The notes under the pieces were generated by a model. It searched no databases and was not told where the DNA came from. It saw nothing but the letters and a program-made list of their open reading frames with translations. Below, piece after piece: positions 1-7,646 of a stretch of 25,246 bases of DNA; the stretch's first letter is position 1; every line of letters starts with the position of its first letter. The DNA is from JAEZDP01 sp964430855 (GTDB lineage: Bacteria > Acidobacteriota > Vicinamibacteria > Vicinamibacterales > Vicinamibacteraceae). Where the stretch lies: the NCBI GenBank assembly GCA_964430855.1, contig CAYSHC010000053.1, positions 1 through 25,246 on the forward strand, written 5' to 3'. Both the position numbers and the translations under genes were made by a program.

Positions 1-509
1 TGCGGCAGCGCATCAAGCTCGCGCAGGCGCTCGTGCACGACCCCGAGCTGCTCATTCTCGACGAGCCGCTGACGGGCATGGACCCGCTGATGCGCCGCAG
101 GACCATCCGCCTCATCAGGGACTGGGCGCGCGAGGGGCGGAGCGTCCTCGTGTCGAGCCACATCCTCCACGAGGTCGAAGCCATGACGAGCAACGTGCTG
201 CTCATCAACAACGGCCGGATCCTTGCCGAAGGCGACGTGCACGACATTCGCGCGCTGATCGACACGCACCCCCACACCGTGCACATCCGCGCCGCCGACC
301 CGCGCGGCCTGGCGCGCGAGTGCCTGCGCTACGACTACGTCAGCAGCCTGCGGTTCGAGGGCGACGCGCTCGTCGTGGAAACACGCGCGCCCGACGTGTT
401 CTACGCGCGGCTCACCGAGCTGGCCGCCGACGAGACGTTCGGCCGCATCGACGAGGTCACCTCGCCCGACGACAACCTCCAGGCGGTATTCGAGTACCTG
501 GTCCGATGA
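1..509 (+). CDS. ABC transporter ATP-binding protein (3' part)
   Basis: This is the C-terminal part of an ABC ATPase that would power the permease encoded next. The reading frame is open from the window edge (first full codon at base 3), so the start, Walker A and most of the signature motif are missing. Visible are the tail of the signature helix (RQRIKLAQALVHDP), Walker B (LLILDEP), D-loop (LTGMDP) and H-loop (SSHILHE). About 85 residues follow the core, as in ATPases of ABC-2 exporters. The TGA stop overlaps the ATG of the permease (ATGA), so the two are surely co-translated. The substrate cannot be told from this sequence. Confidence 0.93.
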   Translation, partial: RQRIKLAQALVHDPELLILDEPLTGMDPLMRRRTIRLIRDWAREGRSVLVSSHILHEVEAMTSNVLLINNGRILAEGDVHDIRALIDTHPHTVHIRAADPRGLARECLRYDYVSSLRFEGDALVVETRAPDVFYARLTELAADETFGRIDEVTSPDDNLQAVFEYLVR

Positions 510-1360
510 CAGCCATGCCCCCCGAACCCCGCCCCGCCTCGTTCGCCACGGCGTCGCTGCGCATCTTCGACCTCTCGCTCGAACAGATGCTCTGGTCACG
601 CCGCACGATCTTCATGGCGCTCGTCGTCCTCGGGCCCGTGGCCATCGCCGCGATGGTGCGCCTCGTGGAGCTGCTGGGCGGCGCAAGCGGCGGTCCACGG
701 GTGGACGGCCAGATCCTCGGCAGCGCCGCGATCTTCGGGCTGATGGTGTGGGTGTTCTTCCTGCGCTTCGCCGTGCCCGTGCTGGCCGTGTTCTACGGCA
801 CTGCGCTCATCGCCGACGAGGTCGAGGACAAGACCATCACGTACCTCTTCACGAGGCCGATCCCGCGCGGCGCGGTGCTCGTGGGCAAGTACCTCGCGTA
901 CCTGGTCTGCACGACGGCCGTGGTCCTGCCGGCGCTCGTCGTCATCTACCTGCTGATCTACTCGAGACCGGGTGCGCATCTCGGGGCGGGCTTTCTCGAC
1001 CTGCTCAAGGACCTCGTCGCCGTCGGCATCGGGCTGACCGTGTACGGCGCCGTCTTTGCGTGGGTCGGCGCGCAGTTCAAGCGGCCGCTGCTGACGGGCC
1101 TCGCGTTCGTCTTCGCCTGGGAGCCGGTGATCCTGGTCGTGCCTGGGTACCTGAAGCAGCTGACGGTGGCCTACTACCTGCAGGGGCTCGTGCCGCACGC
1201 GCTGCCGGCCGACGCCAGCACGCTCGCCTTCCTCCAGGCGCTGTTCCAGGAGTTCCCGTCGCTCGGCTCCGCGCTCGTCTCGCTCGCCGTCATCGCCGCC
1301 ATCACGCTGGCGCTCGCCAGCCGTGCCGTCGCGCGCCGGGAGTATGTGCTGGAGCAGTAG
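506..1360 (+). CDS. ABC-2 type transporter permease
   Basis: A 284-residue integral membrane protein, partner of the preceding ATPase. The start at 506 overlaps the ATPase stop by 4 bases; the frame is open further upstream but that part is out of frame with and inside the ATPase gene. Hydrophobic segments lie near residues 35-52, 78-100, 130-152, 173-193, 199-217 and 255-275, giving about six membrane passes. The segment after the second membrane span (LIADEVEDKTITYLFTRPIPR) is typical of ABC-2 permeases that place this charged loop on the cytoplasmic side. ABC-2 exporters move drugs, polysaccharides or lipids; no residue here identifies the cargo. Confidence 0.88.
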   Translation: MTAMPPEPRPASFATASLRIFDLSLEQMLWSRRTIFMALVVLGPVAIAAMVRLVELLGGASGGPRVDGQILGSAAIFGLMVWVFFLRFAVPVLAVFYGTALIADEVEDKTITYLFTRPIPRGAVLVGKYLAYLVCTTAVVLPALVVIYLLIYSRPGAHLGAGFLDLLKDLVAVGIGLTVYGAVFAWVGAQFKRPLLTGLAFVFAWEPVILVVPGYLKQLTVAYYLQGLVPHALPADASTLAFLQALFQEFPSLGSALVSLAVIAAITLALASRAVARREYVLEQ

Positions 1361-1376
1361 GGGAGAGCACGCGAGC

Positions 1377-1418
1377 CGCTGCCCGCTGCCCGCCTACCGC
1401 GAACCGCCTGCCGCTTGG
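1377..1418. repeat. Degenerate heptanucleotide tandem repeat (6 units)
   Basis: Six 7-base units fill most of the 63-base gap between the convergent permease and chrA stops: CGCTGCC, CGCTGCC, CGCCTAC, CGCGAAC, CGCCTGC, CGCTTGG. All begin with CGC and the last four bases vary. It is a degenerate relative of the cleaner array at 8911-8966, which contains CGCTTGC and CGCTGAC units. Confidence 0.6.
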
Positions 1419-1423
1419 TGAGC

Positions 1424-2602
1424 CTACGCGGCCGCGACGGCCAGGCCGATTGCCGCTCCGGCGGCGACCAGCCAGGCCGAGTTGACCCTGTACAGGACGA
1501 GCGCCACGAGGCTCGCGAGAGCGAGGGCCACCGTCAGGCCGTCAGTGATCGCCGCGGCGGCCAGCTGCCACGAGACGACGGCCATCAGCGCGAGCGAGGC
1601 GACATTCACGCCGTCGAGCGCCGCGCCGGCCGCCGGCGATTCCCGGAGTCGCGGGATGAGCGGGCCGGTCATCGCGACAAACAGGTACGCCGGCAGGAAC
1701 ATGCCGACCGTGGCGACGAAGGCGCCGGCCGGCCCGGCCAGGACGTAACCGATGAACGTGGCCGTCGTGGACAACGGCCCTGGCGTGACCTGGCCGATGG
1801 CGATGGCATCGAGCAATTGCGTCTCGGTGAGCCAGCCGAGGCGCTCCACAAGATCCGCGCGCAGGAACGCGAGCAGCACATAGCCGCTCCCGAACAGCAC
1901 GGCGCCGGCCTTGAAGAACACCAGGAACAGCGACAGCAGCGACGCCGACGCGGCCGAGGTGCCGACGATGCCGCCTGCCGTCTGCAGCAGGCCGCCAGGG
2001 GCGCCGGCAACCGCGACGACGGAGAGCAGGGGCGTGGACCGCAGCCGCGCGATCGCGCCGGCCAGCGCCATCAGCGCACCGGCCGCGGCGAGCACGGCAA
2101 GCTCGTGGACGCCGGCCCATGCGGCGGCGACGGCCGCCAGGCCCAGCGTGCCGAGCCGCCATGACCTGAGAGCCGTCCGGCCCAGCCGCCAGAGCGCTTG
2201 CGCGACGACGGCCATCACCACAGGCTTGACGCCGTAAAGGATGCCCTCCGCCTGGGGGAGGTGGCCGTACCTGACGTAAGCCCACGCCAGGGCCGCGACG
2301 ATCACGAACGAAGGCAGGATGAACGCCGTCCCGGCGACCACGAGGCCTCGCCAGCCGTGCCGCGCGTGGCCGATGTGCAGCGCGATTTCGGTGGAGTTCG
2401 GCCCGGGAATCAGGTTGGTCGCGCCGACGAAGTCGAGGAACTGGCCGCCCGTGAGCCACCCGCGGCGACGCACCACCTCGTCCTCCATCATCGCGATGTG
2501 GGCGGCCGGCCCGCCGAACGCGATCGCCCCCAGCCTGACAAACAGCCACGCGATCTCGCCGAGCGATGGCCCGCGTTCGGTCGCCAGTTCCGGTCTCCCC
2601 AC
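1424..2602 (-). CDS. chrA: Chromate transporter family (ChrA/CHR) protein
   Basis: A 392-residue inner-membrane protein with the two homologous halves of the long-chain CHR family. The first half carries the FGGPAAHIAMM motif near residue 30 and a PGP motif (NLIPGPNSTE); the second half repeats the pattern with FGSGYVLLAF and GQVTPGPLSTTATFIGY. About ten to twelve hydrophobic segments are visible. Family members export chromate by proton exchange, but many homologues have no proven substrate, so chromate is a family-based guess. The GTG start at 2602 is the farthest upstream that keeps the normal N-terminus; a TAGCGT box lies nine bases before it. It is monocistronic and divergent from the gene at 2708. 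Confidence 0.87.
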   Translation of the reverse strand: MGRPELATERGPSLGEIAWLFVRLGAIAFGGPAAHIAMMEDEVVRRRGWLTGGQFLDFVGATNLIPGPNSTEIALHIGHARHGWRGLVVAGTAFILPSFVIVAALAWAYVRYGHLPQAEGILYGVKPVVMAVVAQALWRLGRTALRSWRLGTLGLAAVAAAWAGVHELAVLAAAGALMALAGAIARLRSTPLLSVVAVAGAPGGLLQTAGGIVGTSAASASLLSLFLVFFKAGAVLFGSGYVLLAFLRADLVERLGWLTETQLLDAIAIGQVTPGPLSTTATFIGYVLAGPAGAFVATVGMFLPAYLFVAMTGPLIPRLRESPAAGAALDGVNVASLALMAVVSWQLAAAAITDGLTVALALASLVALVLYRVNSAWLVAAGAAIGLAVAAA

Positions 2603-2682
2603 GCCGCGACTACGCTACCGCACGGCCCGGCCCGACCGCGAACGACCCGCCCGCGCCGGAACTTTCTGGCCCACGGGTACGT

Positions 2683-2701
2683 TACAGTGGGTATTGCGAG
2701 G
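2683..2701 (+). promoter_or_regulatory. Candidate -10 box and ribosome binding site for the 2708 gene
   Basis: TACAGT at 2683-2688 resembles a sigma-70 -10 box and GAGG at 2698-2701 sits six bases before the ATG at 2708. No convincing -35 box is seen. The implied leader is only about 12 bases. Confidence 0.35.
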
Positions 2702-2707
2702 TTCCCA

Positions 2708-3763
2708 ATGAGCCATTCACGGACCCGGTATCTCCTTCTCGGTTCCGCTGCCATCGTCGTGGGCGGTCTGGCCCTCGGCACGGTGGCGTTCATGGGCGGC
2801 ATGTCGACGCGGGCGCTGGCCAGCCAGGCCGGCCCGGCAGAGCTGTCGCTGGTGCCGCCCGGTGCGGCCATCGTCGCGTACGCCGACGTCCAGGAAGTGA
2901 TGGCGTCGGAGGTCCGTCAGAAACTCACCGGGGCGATGGACTCGAGCGGCGAAGGCCGCCGGAAGTTCCAGGAGCACACGGGCATCGACGTCGAGCGCGA
3001 TATCGACTCGGTCGTGGCGGCCGCGCTGCCAGACGCCGCCACCGGCGGGCACGACTTCGGGTTCGTCGCGCTGCGGGGGCGGTTCGACACCTCGCGCATC
3101 GAGGCGATCGTCGCCGAGAAGGGTGGCCGGCTCGACGAATACCGCGGGGCACGCCTGCTGCTGCCGCCTGCCGATGCAGGCGATGACGCCGACTCGGCCC
3201 CCGCCCGTCGTCAGCGCGATGAGCCGCCGGCCATCGGGCTCGTGAACGCGAACCTCGTGGTCCTGGGCACGCTCGATGCCGTCAGGGCGGCCATCGATCG
3301 CGACATCGACGGCGGCACCAGCATCCTGAGCGACGGCGAGTTCGTGAGGATGCTCGAGAACCTCGAGAGCTATTCGACCATGTGGGCCATCGCGCGCACG
3401 TCGGCGCTTGCCAGCACCGAGCTGCGCGACGAGGTGGCCACCAAGCTGCCGGGCGTCAAGTGGGTCGCCGCCTCCGGGTACGTCAATGGCGGCCTGCGTG
3501 CCTCGCTCACCGCCGAAGCGGCCGACGACGAGGCAGCGAAGAACCTGCGCGAGGTCGTGCAGGGAGCCCTTGCCCTCGCGCGGCTCCATGCCGACGGCAG
3601 GCCCGAGCTCGAGCCGCTCGTCCAGGGCCTCCAGGTGGCGGGTACGGGACGCACCGTCTCGGTGAACGTCGCGATGCCGTCTGCCGTCATCGACGCGATC
3701 ATCGGCCACGCGCAGCGGCACGCCGGCCAGATGCGCGAGCGGGCGCACCAGGCCGAGGAGTAG
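2708..3763 (+). CDS. Membrane-anchored extracytoplasmic protein of unknown function
   Basis: A 351-residue protein. The frame is open far upstream, but the ATG at 2708 has a good ribosome binding site (GAGG, six-base spacing) and begins directly with a short basic stretch and one hydrophobic segment (residues 9-32), so the bulk should lie outside the cytoplasm. The body opens with LVPPGAAIVAYADVQEVMASEVR, and two similar alpha/beta halves seem to follow, separated by an acidic, Asp/Ala/Arg-rich linker near residues 155-172. The layout recalls DUF3352-like proteins that measure or bind something in the envelope, but I do not recognise a catalytic motif. No neighbour suggests a role. Confidence 0.8.
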   Translation: MSHSRTRYLLLGSAAIVVGGLALGTVAFMGGMSTRALASQAGPAELSLVPPGAAIVAYADVQEVMASEVRQKLTGAMDSSGEGRRKFQEHTGIDVERDIDSVVAAALPDAATGGHDFGFVALRGRFDTSRIEAIVAEKGGRLDEYRGARLLLPPADAGDDADSAPARRQRDEPPAIGLVNANLVVLGTLDAVRAAIDRDIDGGTSILSDGEFVRMLENLESYSTMWAIARTSALASTELRDEVATKLPGVKWVAASGYVNGGLRASLTAEAADDEAAKNLREVVQGALALARLHADGRPELEPLVQGLQVAGTGRTVSVNVAMPSAVIDAIIGHAQRHAGQMRERAHQAEE

Positions 3764-3773
3764 TCGCCGCACC

Positions 3774-3795
3774 CGGGCGTCCCTATGGATGCCCG
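3774..3795 (+). terminator. Stem-loop after the 2708-3763 gene
   Basis: CGGGCGTCC and GGATGCCCG pair into a nine-base stem (one G-U pair) around the loop CTAT, eleven bases after the stop codon. There is no T-run, so it may be a 3'-end stabiliser or a rho-linked end rather than a classic intrinsic terminator. Confidence 0.42.
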
Positions 3796-3855
3796 TCGAC
3801 TCGTTCCCCGGGCGGGCCGGCCGTGGCGTTGCGGTCGGCCCGTTCGCGTTTCTGC

Positions 3856-3861
3856 TAGACT
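3856..3861 (+). promoter_or_regulatory. Candidate -10 box TAGACT in the 257-base gap before 4021
   Basis: The gap 3764-4020 holds the stem-loop above and this TAGACT box, the same hexamer as at folE (7073). No start codon with a plausible product follows closely, so transcripts would carry a leader of about 150 bases to the GTG at 4021. I see no further structure I can name in 3862-4020. Confidence 0.3.
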
Positions 3862-4020
3862 ACCGGTTTCAGACCCGCCGCAGCGACGCGACAGCGCGAG
3901 GCACGCCGCGGCCGACCGTATCGTGCAGCATCAGGCCGCCTGGCGCGGCGCCCGGTTCCCGTCCACGCGCTGCCGTGAGAGGTCGAGCCGCGTGCGCCCC
4001 GTGCGGCCCACCGAGGATCC

Positions 4021-4425
4021 GTGATCGCCGACGCGTTCTTCTATGGCACGTTGATGTCCGGCTTCGACCGGCGCCGCCGTGCCGGCATCGAGGGCATGCT
4101 CCGCAACCGCCGCCGCGGGTGGATCCGCGCGGGGCTGTTCGACCTCGGCATCTACCCGGCGGCGATCCCCGACCCCGACGGCTGCGTGTGGGGCGAGGTC
4201 TACACCATGGACGACCCGGTGGCCGTGCTCGCCGCGCTCGACGAGATCGAGGGCTATACGGAGTCGGATCCCGACCGCAGTCTCTACACGCGGCAGGTGA
4301 CCGCCGTCACGCTGGACACGGGCGAGCAGCTCGACGCCTGGGCCTACTTCTACAATGCCCCGCTCGGCGGGGCCCAGCGCATCGATTCGGGCGACTACCT
4401 CCGCCACGTCCGCGCGCTCAGGTAG
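4021..4425 (+). CDS. Gamma-glutamylcyclotransferase-like (AIG2/GGCT family) protein
   Basis: A 134-residue cytoplasmic protein. It begins with the family's beta-strand and glycine loop (FFYGTLMSGF, residues 6-15), which binds the gamma-glutamyl group, and has LDEIEGY at 73-79, where Glu77 matches the family's acid/base glutamate. Members release 5-oxoproline from gamma-glutamyl amines or peptides; the true substrate here is unknown. The GTG start is the first start codon after an in-frame stop at 3976 and has GAGGA at 4013-4017 as a close ribosome binding site. Length is normal for small bacterial members. The next gene, an M28 peptidase, has its own likely promoter. Confidence 0.83.
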   Translation: MIADAFFYGTLMSGFDRRRRAGIEGMLRNRRRGWIRAGLFDLGIYPAAIPDPDGCVWGEVYTMDDPVAVLAALDEIEGYTESDPDRSLYTRQVTAVTLDTGEQLDAWAYFYNAPLGGAQRIDSGDYLRHVRALR

Positions 4426-4457
4426 GCCCGTCCGCGGCCGCCCCGCCGGCTTCCCCG

Positions 4458-4463
4458 TATACT
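4458..4463 (+). promoter_or_regulatory. TATACT -10 box just before the M28 peptidase start
   Basis: TATACT differs from TATAAT at one base and ends seven bases before the ATG at 4471. Transcription would then start at or next to the ATG, giving a leaderless mRNA. No clear -35 box or ribosome binding site is present. Confidence 0.45.
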
Positions 4464-4470
4464 GCCGCGC

Positions 4471-5793
4471 ATGCGGACATTCCATGCTGGCCTCTTGGTG
4501 GCGGCCGTGCTGTGCCCCGGCGCGCCTGCCGCCGCGCAGCCGGACGTCGATCCGGCAATTGCCGCCGCGCTCGAGCGCGTGTCGCCGGAACGGCTCCACG
4601 CGACGGTCACCACGCTTGCCGGCTTCGAGACGCGGCACACGCTCTCGGAGCAGGACCACGCGACGCGCGGCATCGGCGCGGCCGCCCGGTGGATTCACGA
4701 CCAGTTCGCCGCGATGAGCCCGAGGCTCCAGGTGTCGTTCGACGCCTACGACATCCCCGCCCAGGGTGCCCGCGTGACGCGCGACGTGACGGTGCGCAAC
4801 GTCATGGCCGTCCTGCCGGGGAAGTCGCCGCGGCGCATCTACCTGTCGGGGCACTACGACACCGTCGCGCGGCAGGCCGACGGCAACTTCGACTGGACGC
4901 GCACCGACAACCCGGCGCCTGGCGCCAACGACGACGGCAGCGGGACGGCGCTGGTGATGGAAGCGGCACGCGTCATCGCGCAGAGCGGCCTGGAGTTCGA
5001 CGCGACGCTCGTCTTCATCGCCTTCGCCGGTGAGGAGCAGGGCCTGGTCGGCGCCCACCTGCACGCCCAGCGCGTGCACGACGAGGGCGTGCCCGTCGTC
5101 GCCGTGCTCAACAACGACATCATCGGGAACGTCGTCGGCGGCAACGGCGTGGCCGACGGCGAGACCGTGCGCGTGTTCTCCGAGGGGCCGGAAGACTCGG
5201 CGTCGCGGCAGCTCGCGCGGTTCGTCGCGCGGCAGGCGGCGCGCTACGTGCCCGGGCACCGTGTGCGGCTCATCGCGCGCCACGACCGTTTCGGGCGCGG
5301 CGGCGACCACACCGCGTTCAATCAGCGCGGGTTCGCGGGCGTGCGCTTCTCGGAGGCGAACGAGCACCTCGGCCGCCAGCACGTGGGCGGCGACACACCG
5401 GACGGCGTGGACGGCCCGTACCTCGCGCGCAACACCCGTGTGAACGTCGCCGCGGCCATGGTGCTGGCGATGGCGCCGCCGGCGCCGGCCGTCGTGGACG
5501 GAGACGGCCGTCCCACGCTCGGGCGCGGGCCGAGCGGCTACGATGCCCACCTCCAGTGGCAGGCCTCGCCCGGGGCCGTGGGGTACCGCGTCTTCTGGCG
5601 CGACGCCTGGACGCCCGACTGGCAGCACGAGCGCTTCGTGGGCGACGTGACGGAGGTCGTCCTGTCCGGCCTGTCGATCGACGACCACGTGTTCGGCGTC
5701 GCGGCCGTCGGCCCGGGCGGCCACGAGAGCACGGTGGCGGCGTACATCAACCCGCCGCGCGCCCCGGTGACCATCACCACGACGCCCCGGTGA
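4471..5793 (+). CDS. Secreted M28-family zinc metallopeptidase with C-terminal FnIII-like domain
   Basis: A 440-residue exported aminopeptidase-like enzyme. Residues 1-22 form a signal peptide ending in AAAQ. The M28 core has the co-catalytic zinc ligands in order: H128 with D130 (SGHYDT), D155 (NDDGSGTA), the catalytic pair E188-E189 (FAGEEQG), D216 (NNDIIGN), and H304 (GRQHVGGDT) as the last ligand, after a GGDHTAF segment at 277-283. Residues from about 355 to 425 form a separate beta-rich module (LQWQASPGAVGYRVFWRD, then GLSIDDHVFGVAAVGPGG) that looks like fibronectin type III. It should trim peptides in the periplasm or outside. All key residues are present, so it is probably active. Substrate preference is not visible. 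Confidence 0.9.
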   Translation: MRTFHAGLLVAAVLCPGAPAAAQPDVDPAIAAALERVSPERLHATVTTLAGFETRHTLSEQDHATRGIGAAARWIHDQFAAMSPRLQVSFDAYDIPAQGARVTRDVTVRNVMAVLPGKSPRRIYLSGHYDTVARQADGNFDWTRTDNPAPGANDDGSGTALVMEAARVIAQSGLEFDATLVFIAFAGEEQGLVGAHLHAQRVHDEGVPVVAVLNNDIIGNVVGGNGVADGETVRVFSEGPEDSASRQLARFVARQAARYVPGHRVRLIARHDRFGRGGDHTAFNQRGFAGVRFSEANEHLGRQHVGGDTPDGVDGPYLARNTRVNVAAAMVLAMAPPAPAVVDGDGRPTLGRGPSGYDAHLQWQASPGAVGYRVFWRDAWTPDWQHERFVGDVTEVVLSGLSIDDHVFGVAAVGPGGHESTVAAYINPPRAPVTITTTPR

Positions 5794-5798
5794 GGTGA

Positions 5799-5823
5799 GG
5801 AGGGCCGCTGCGGCGGACCCTCC
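5799..5823 (+). terminator. GC stem-loop between M28 peptidase and PilZ gene
   Basis: GGAGGG and CCCTCC, with further CCGC/GCGG pairing inside, can form a hairpin five bases after the peptidase stop. It lacks a T-run, so termination is uncertain. Confidence 0.3.
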
Positions 5824-5872
5824 AGCCGGCACGTCTGCGGCCGATTGTCAGAGGAGCCGACGAGGACCGCCC

Positions 5873-6241
5873 ATGGACGAACGACGAACCCCGCGCCACC
5901 CGATTCACCGCGAGCTGACCGGCGAGGTCACCGTGTTCCGTCCGCTCGCCGTCAGCGACCTCTCGGTGACCGGCGCGAGGGTCGAGACGTCCGATGCCCT
6001 CCGTATCGGCTCGATCCGTGTCTTTCGCTTCAACCTCGGCGACCAGACCGTCGTCCTGCGCGGGCGCATCGCCCATGCGCGCGTACGCACGCTCGAGACG
6101 CAGCAGGTCGTCTACACCTCGGGCGTGGAATTTGTGGACGTGCCGCCGGCCGTGCAGGCCAGCATCGAGGCCTACCTGGCGCGCAACGCCCCCGCCATGG
6201 CGATTGCCGGCGAGTCGCGGATGGACGAGGCGGGCGAGTGA
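5873..6241 (+). CDS. PilZ domain protein
   Basis: A 122-residue cytoplasmic protein consisting of a single PilZ domain. Both c-di-GMP binding motifs are present: the arginine motif in MDERRTPR (R4, R5, R8) and D-L-S-V-T-G at 29-34 (D/NxSxxG). The rest forms a beta-barrel pattern ending in VYTSGVEFVDVPPAVQ, then a helix and a short polar tail. It most likely senses c-di-GMP; the target (motility, secretion, polysaccharide) is unknown because no partner gene lies beside it. The ATG at 5873 is preferred over an in-frame ATG at 5795 because it has GAGGA six bases upstream and starts right at the arginine motif. Confidence 0.86.
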   Translation: MDERRTPRHPIHRELTGEVTVFRPLAVSDLSVTGARVETSDALRIGSIRVFRFNLGDQTVVLRGRIAHARVRTLETQQVVYTSGVEFVDVPPAVQASIEAYLARNAPAMAIAGESRMDEAGE

Positions 6242-6247
6242 CGCACG

Positions 6248-7063
6248 TCAGCGATCGAGCGCCGCGAGCAGGACGCGCGCCTGCGCCTTGAACACCCGAT
6301 CCTCCGGTGCCCAGTCTGGATGGAGCGGCGCGTCCAGCACGCGCTGGAGCAGCCGGCGCGCCTCCGCCGTGCGGCCTTCGTCGAGGTACACCTCTGCAAG
6401 GAACAGCAGGCTGGCGGTCGAGTCCGGGTTGTAGGTGAGCGACCGCTCCAGGTGGGCGATGGCCCTGTCGTTGCTGCCGCCGAAGAGGCGTGGCACCTTG
6501 AAGTACCACCTGCCGAGCGCCCTGTCGGCCGAGCCCTCCTGGAACGCCGGGTCGATGCGCAGGACGCGCTCGAGCGCCTCCCTGATGGCGCCGCGGTAGC
6601 GCAGGCCCTGCCGCAAGCCGAACGACTGGGCCAGGGCGCCCATGTTGGCCGCCATCCAGAAGTGGCCTTCCGGGCGATCCTCGCGGAGTTGCGCCGCCGT
6701 CCGTCCCGCCGCCACGCCGGCCTCGAGGTCGCCCCGGCGGGACGTCGCGTCGCCTTCCTGCGTGCCCAGCCAGTACAGCGCGCGCGACAGCTTCCAGGCC
6801 GCCTCGAAGTCGCGCGGATTGGCGTCCAGCGACGCCCGCCACAGGCGCGCCGCCTCGCGCGCGCGGCCGGGCTGGTCGCGCGCCGCGTAGAGACTGTCGG
6901 CGGCCACGGCACCGGTCGCTGCCGCTTGGGCGCCGCGTATGGGAGCCCCTTGGGCGGGCGTCGCGGCGGCCCACGAGGGGCAGACGAGGGACGCCACCAG
7001 GCACGTGGCAGCGATGGTGCCCGAGGGCCTCAGCGCGCCTCGGCCTCGTCCCGGACGTCGCAA
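6248..7063 (-). CDS. Exported TPR-repeat protein (TatT-like)
   Basis: A 271-residue protein with a basic N-terminus (MRRPGRGRG), a hydrophobic stretch ending near residue 34 (WAAA), and then helical tetratricopeptide-like repeats. The segment RALGRWYFKVPRLFGGSNDRAIAHLERSL followed by LAEVYLDEGRTAEARRLLQRVL resembles TatT-type TRAP-associated TPR proteins, but no TRAP transporter gene is nearby, so this stays a resemblance. No ATG gives a sensible start; the TTG at 7063 is chosen because it produces a normal export signal. This places its start only 21 bases from the divergent folE start, and the folE -10 box lies between them. Confidence 0.7.
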   Translation of the reverse strand: MRRPGRGRGALRPSGTIAATCLVASLVCPSWAAATPAQGAPIRGAQAAATGAVAADSLYAARDQPGRAREAARLWRASLDANPRDFEAAWKLSRALYWLGTQEGDATSRRGDLEAGVAAGRTAAQLREDRPEGHFWMAANMGALAQSFGLRQGLRYRGAIREALERVLRIDPAFQEGSADRALGRWYFKVPRLFGGSNDRAIAHLERSLTYNPDSTASLLFLAEVYLDEGRTAEARRLLQRVLDAPLHPDWAPEDRVFKAQARVLLAALDR

Positions 7064-7072
7064 GCCCTGCGG

Positions 7073-7078
7073 TAGACT
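7073..7078 (+). promoter_or_regulatory. TAGACT -10 box just before folE
   Basis: TAGACT ends six bases before the folE ATG at 7085, so the transcript would be leaderless or nearly so. No ribosome binding site is seen. The upstream part of this promoter would overlap the start of the divergent TPR gene. Confidence 0.42.
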
Positions 7079-7084
7079 GTCCTG

Positions 7085-7633
7085 ATGCGGCAACTCATTC
7101 GAGACCTGCTGACGCACCTCGGTGAGGACCCCACCCGTGAAGGCCTGGTCAAGTCCCCCGAACGCATCGAGAAGTCCCTGAAGTTCCTCACGAGCGGTTA
7201 CCGTGCCGATATCGACGAGCTGCTCAACGGGGCGCTGTTCACCGTCGACTACAGCGAGATGGTGATCGTCAAGGACATCGACTTCTACAGCCTCTGCGAG
7301 CATCACCTGCTGCCCTTCTTCGGCAAGTGCCACGTGGCCTACATCCCGCGCACGCGGGTGATCGGGCTCAGCAAGATCCCGCGGATCGTCGACGTCTTCA
7401 GCCGGCGCCTGCAGGTGCAGGAGCGGCTGACCAACGAGATCGCCGAGATCATCCGCGAGAAGGTGGACCCGCTCGGCGTCGGCGTCATCATGGAGGGCAC
7501 GCACCTCTGCATGGCCATGCGCGGCGTCGAGAAGCAGAACTCGTCGACCGTCACGAGCGCCATGCTCGGCACGTTCCGCAGCGACGCCCGCACGCGTGCC
7601 GAGTTCCTCCAGCTGGTGCAGCGAGGCCGCTGA
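7085..7633 (+). CDS. folE: GTP cyclohydrolase I
   Basis: A 182-residue cytoplasmic enzyme that converts GTP to 7,8-dihydroneopterin triphosphate, the first step of folate and related pterin synthesis. The zinc ligands are all present: C71 and H74 in SLCEHHLLPFFG, and C142 in THLCMAMRG; their spacing (71 residues between the two cysteines) equals that of the E. coli enzyme. IGLSKIPRIVDVFSRRLQVQERLT at 93-116 is the family's most conserved stretch. N- and C-terminal lengths are normal. No other folate gene is adjacent, so it appears monocistronic, with its own near-leaderless promoter. Confidence 0.97.
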   Translation: MRQLIRDLLTHLGEDPTREGLVKSPERIEKSLKFLTSGYRADIDELLNGALFTVDYSEMVIVKDIDFYSLCEHHLLPFFGKCHVAYIPRTRVIGLSKIPRIVDVFSRRLQVQERLTNEIAEIIREKVDPLGVGVIMEGTHLCMAMRGVEKQNSSTVTSAMLGTFRSDARTRAEFLQLVQRGR

Positions 7634-7646
7634 CGTGGCGCGTCAG
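7630..7646. terminator. Hairpin built from both convergent stop codons (folE / VWA gene)
   Basis: CTGACG and CGTCAG pair perfectly around TGGCG. Each arm contains the TGA stop of one gene (7631-7633 on plus, 7643-7645 on minus). It could end or protect transcripts from both sides, but has no T-run on either side. Confidence 0.35.

Noticed and set aside
3789..5033. A long plus-strand frame covering the cyclotransferase and part of the peptidase
   Set aside because: Arg/Pro/Ala-rich shadow; the two real genes have family motifs in other frames.
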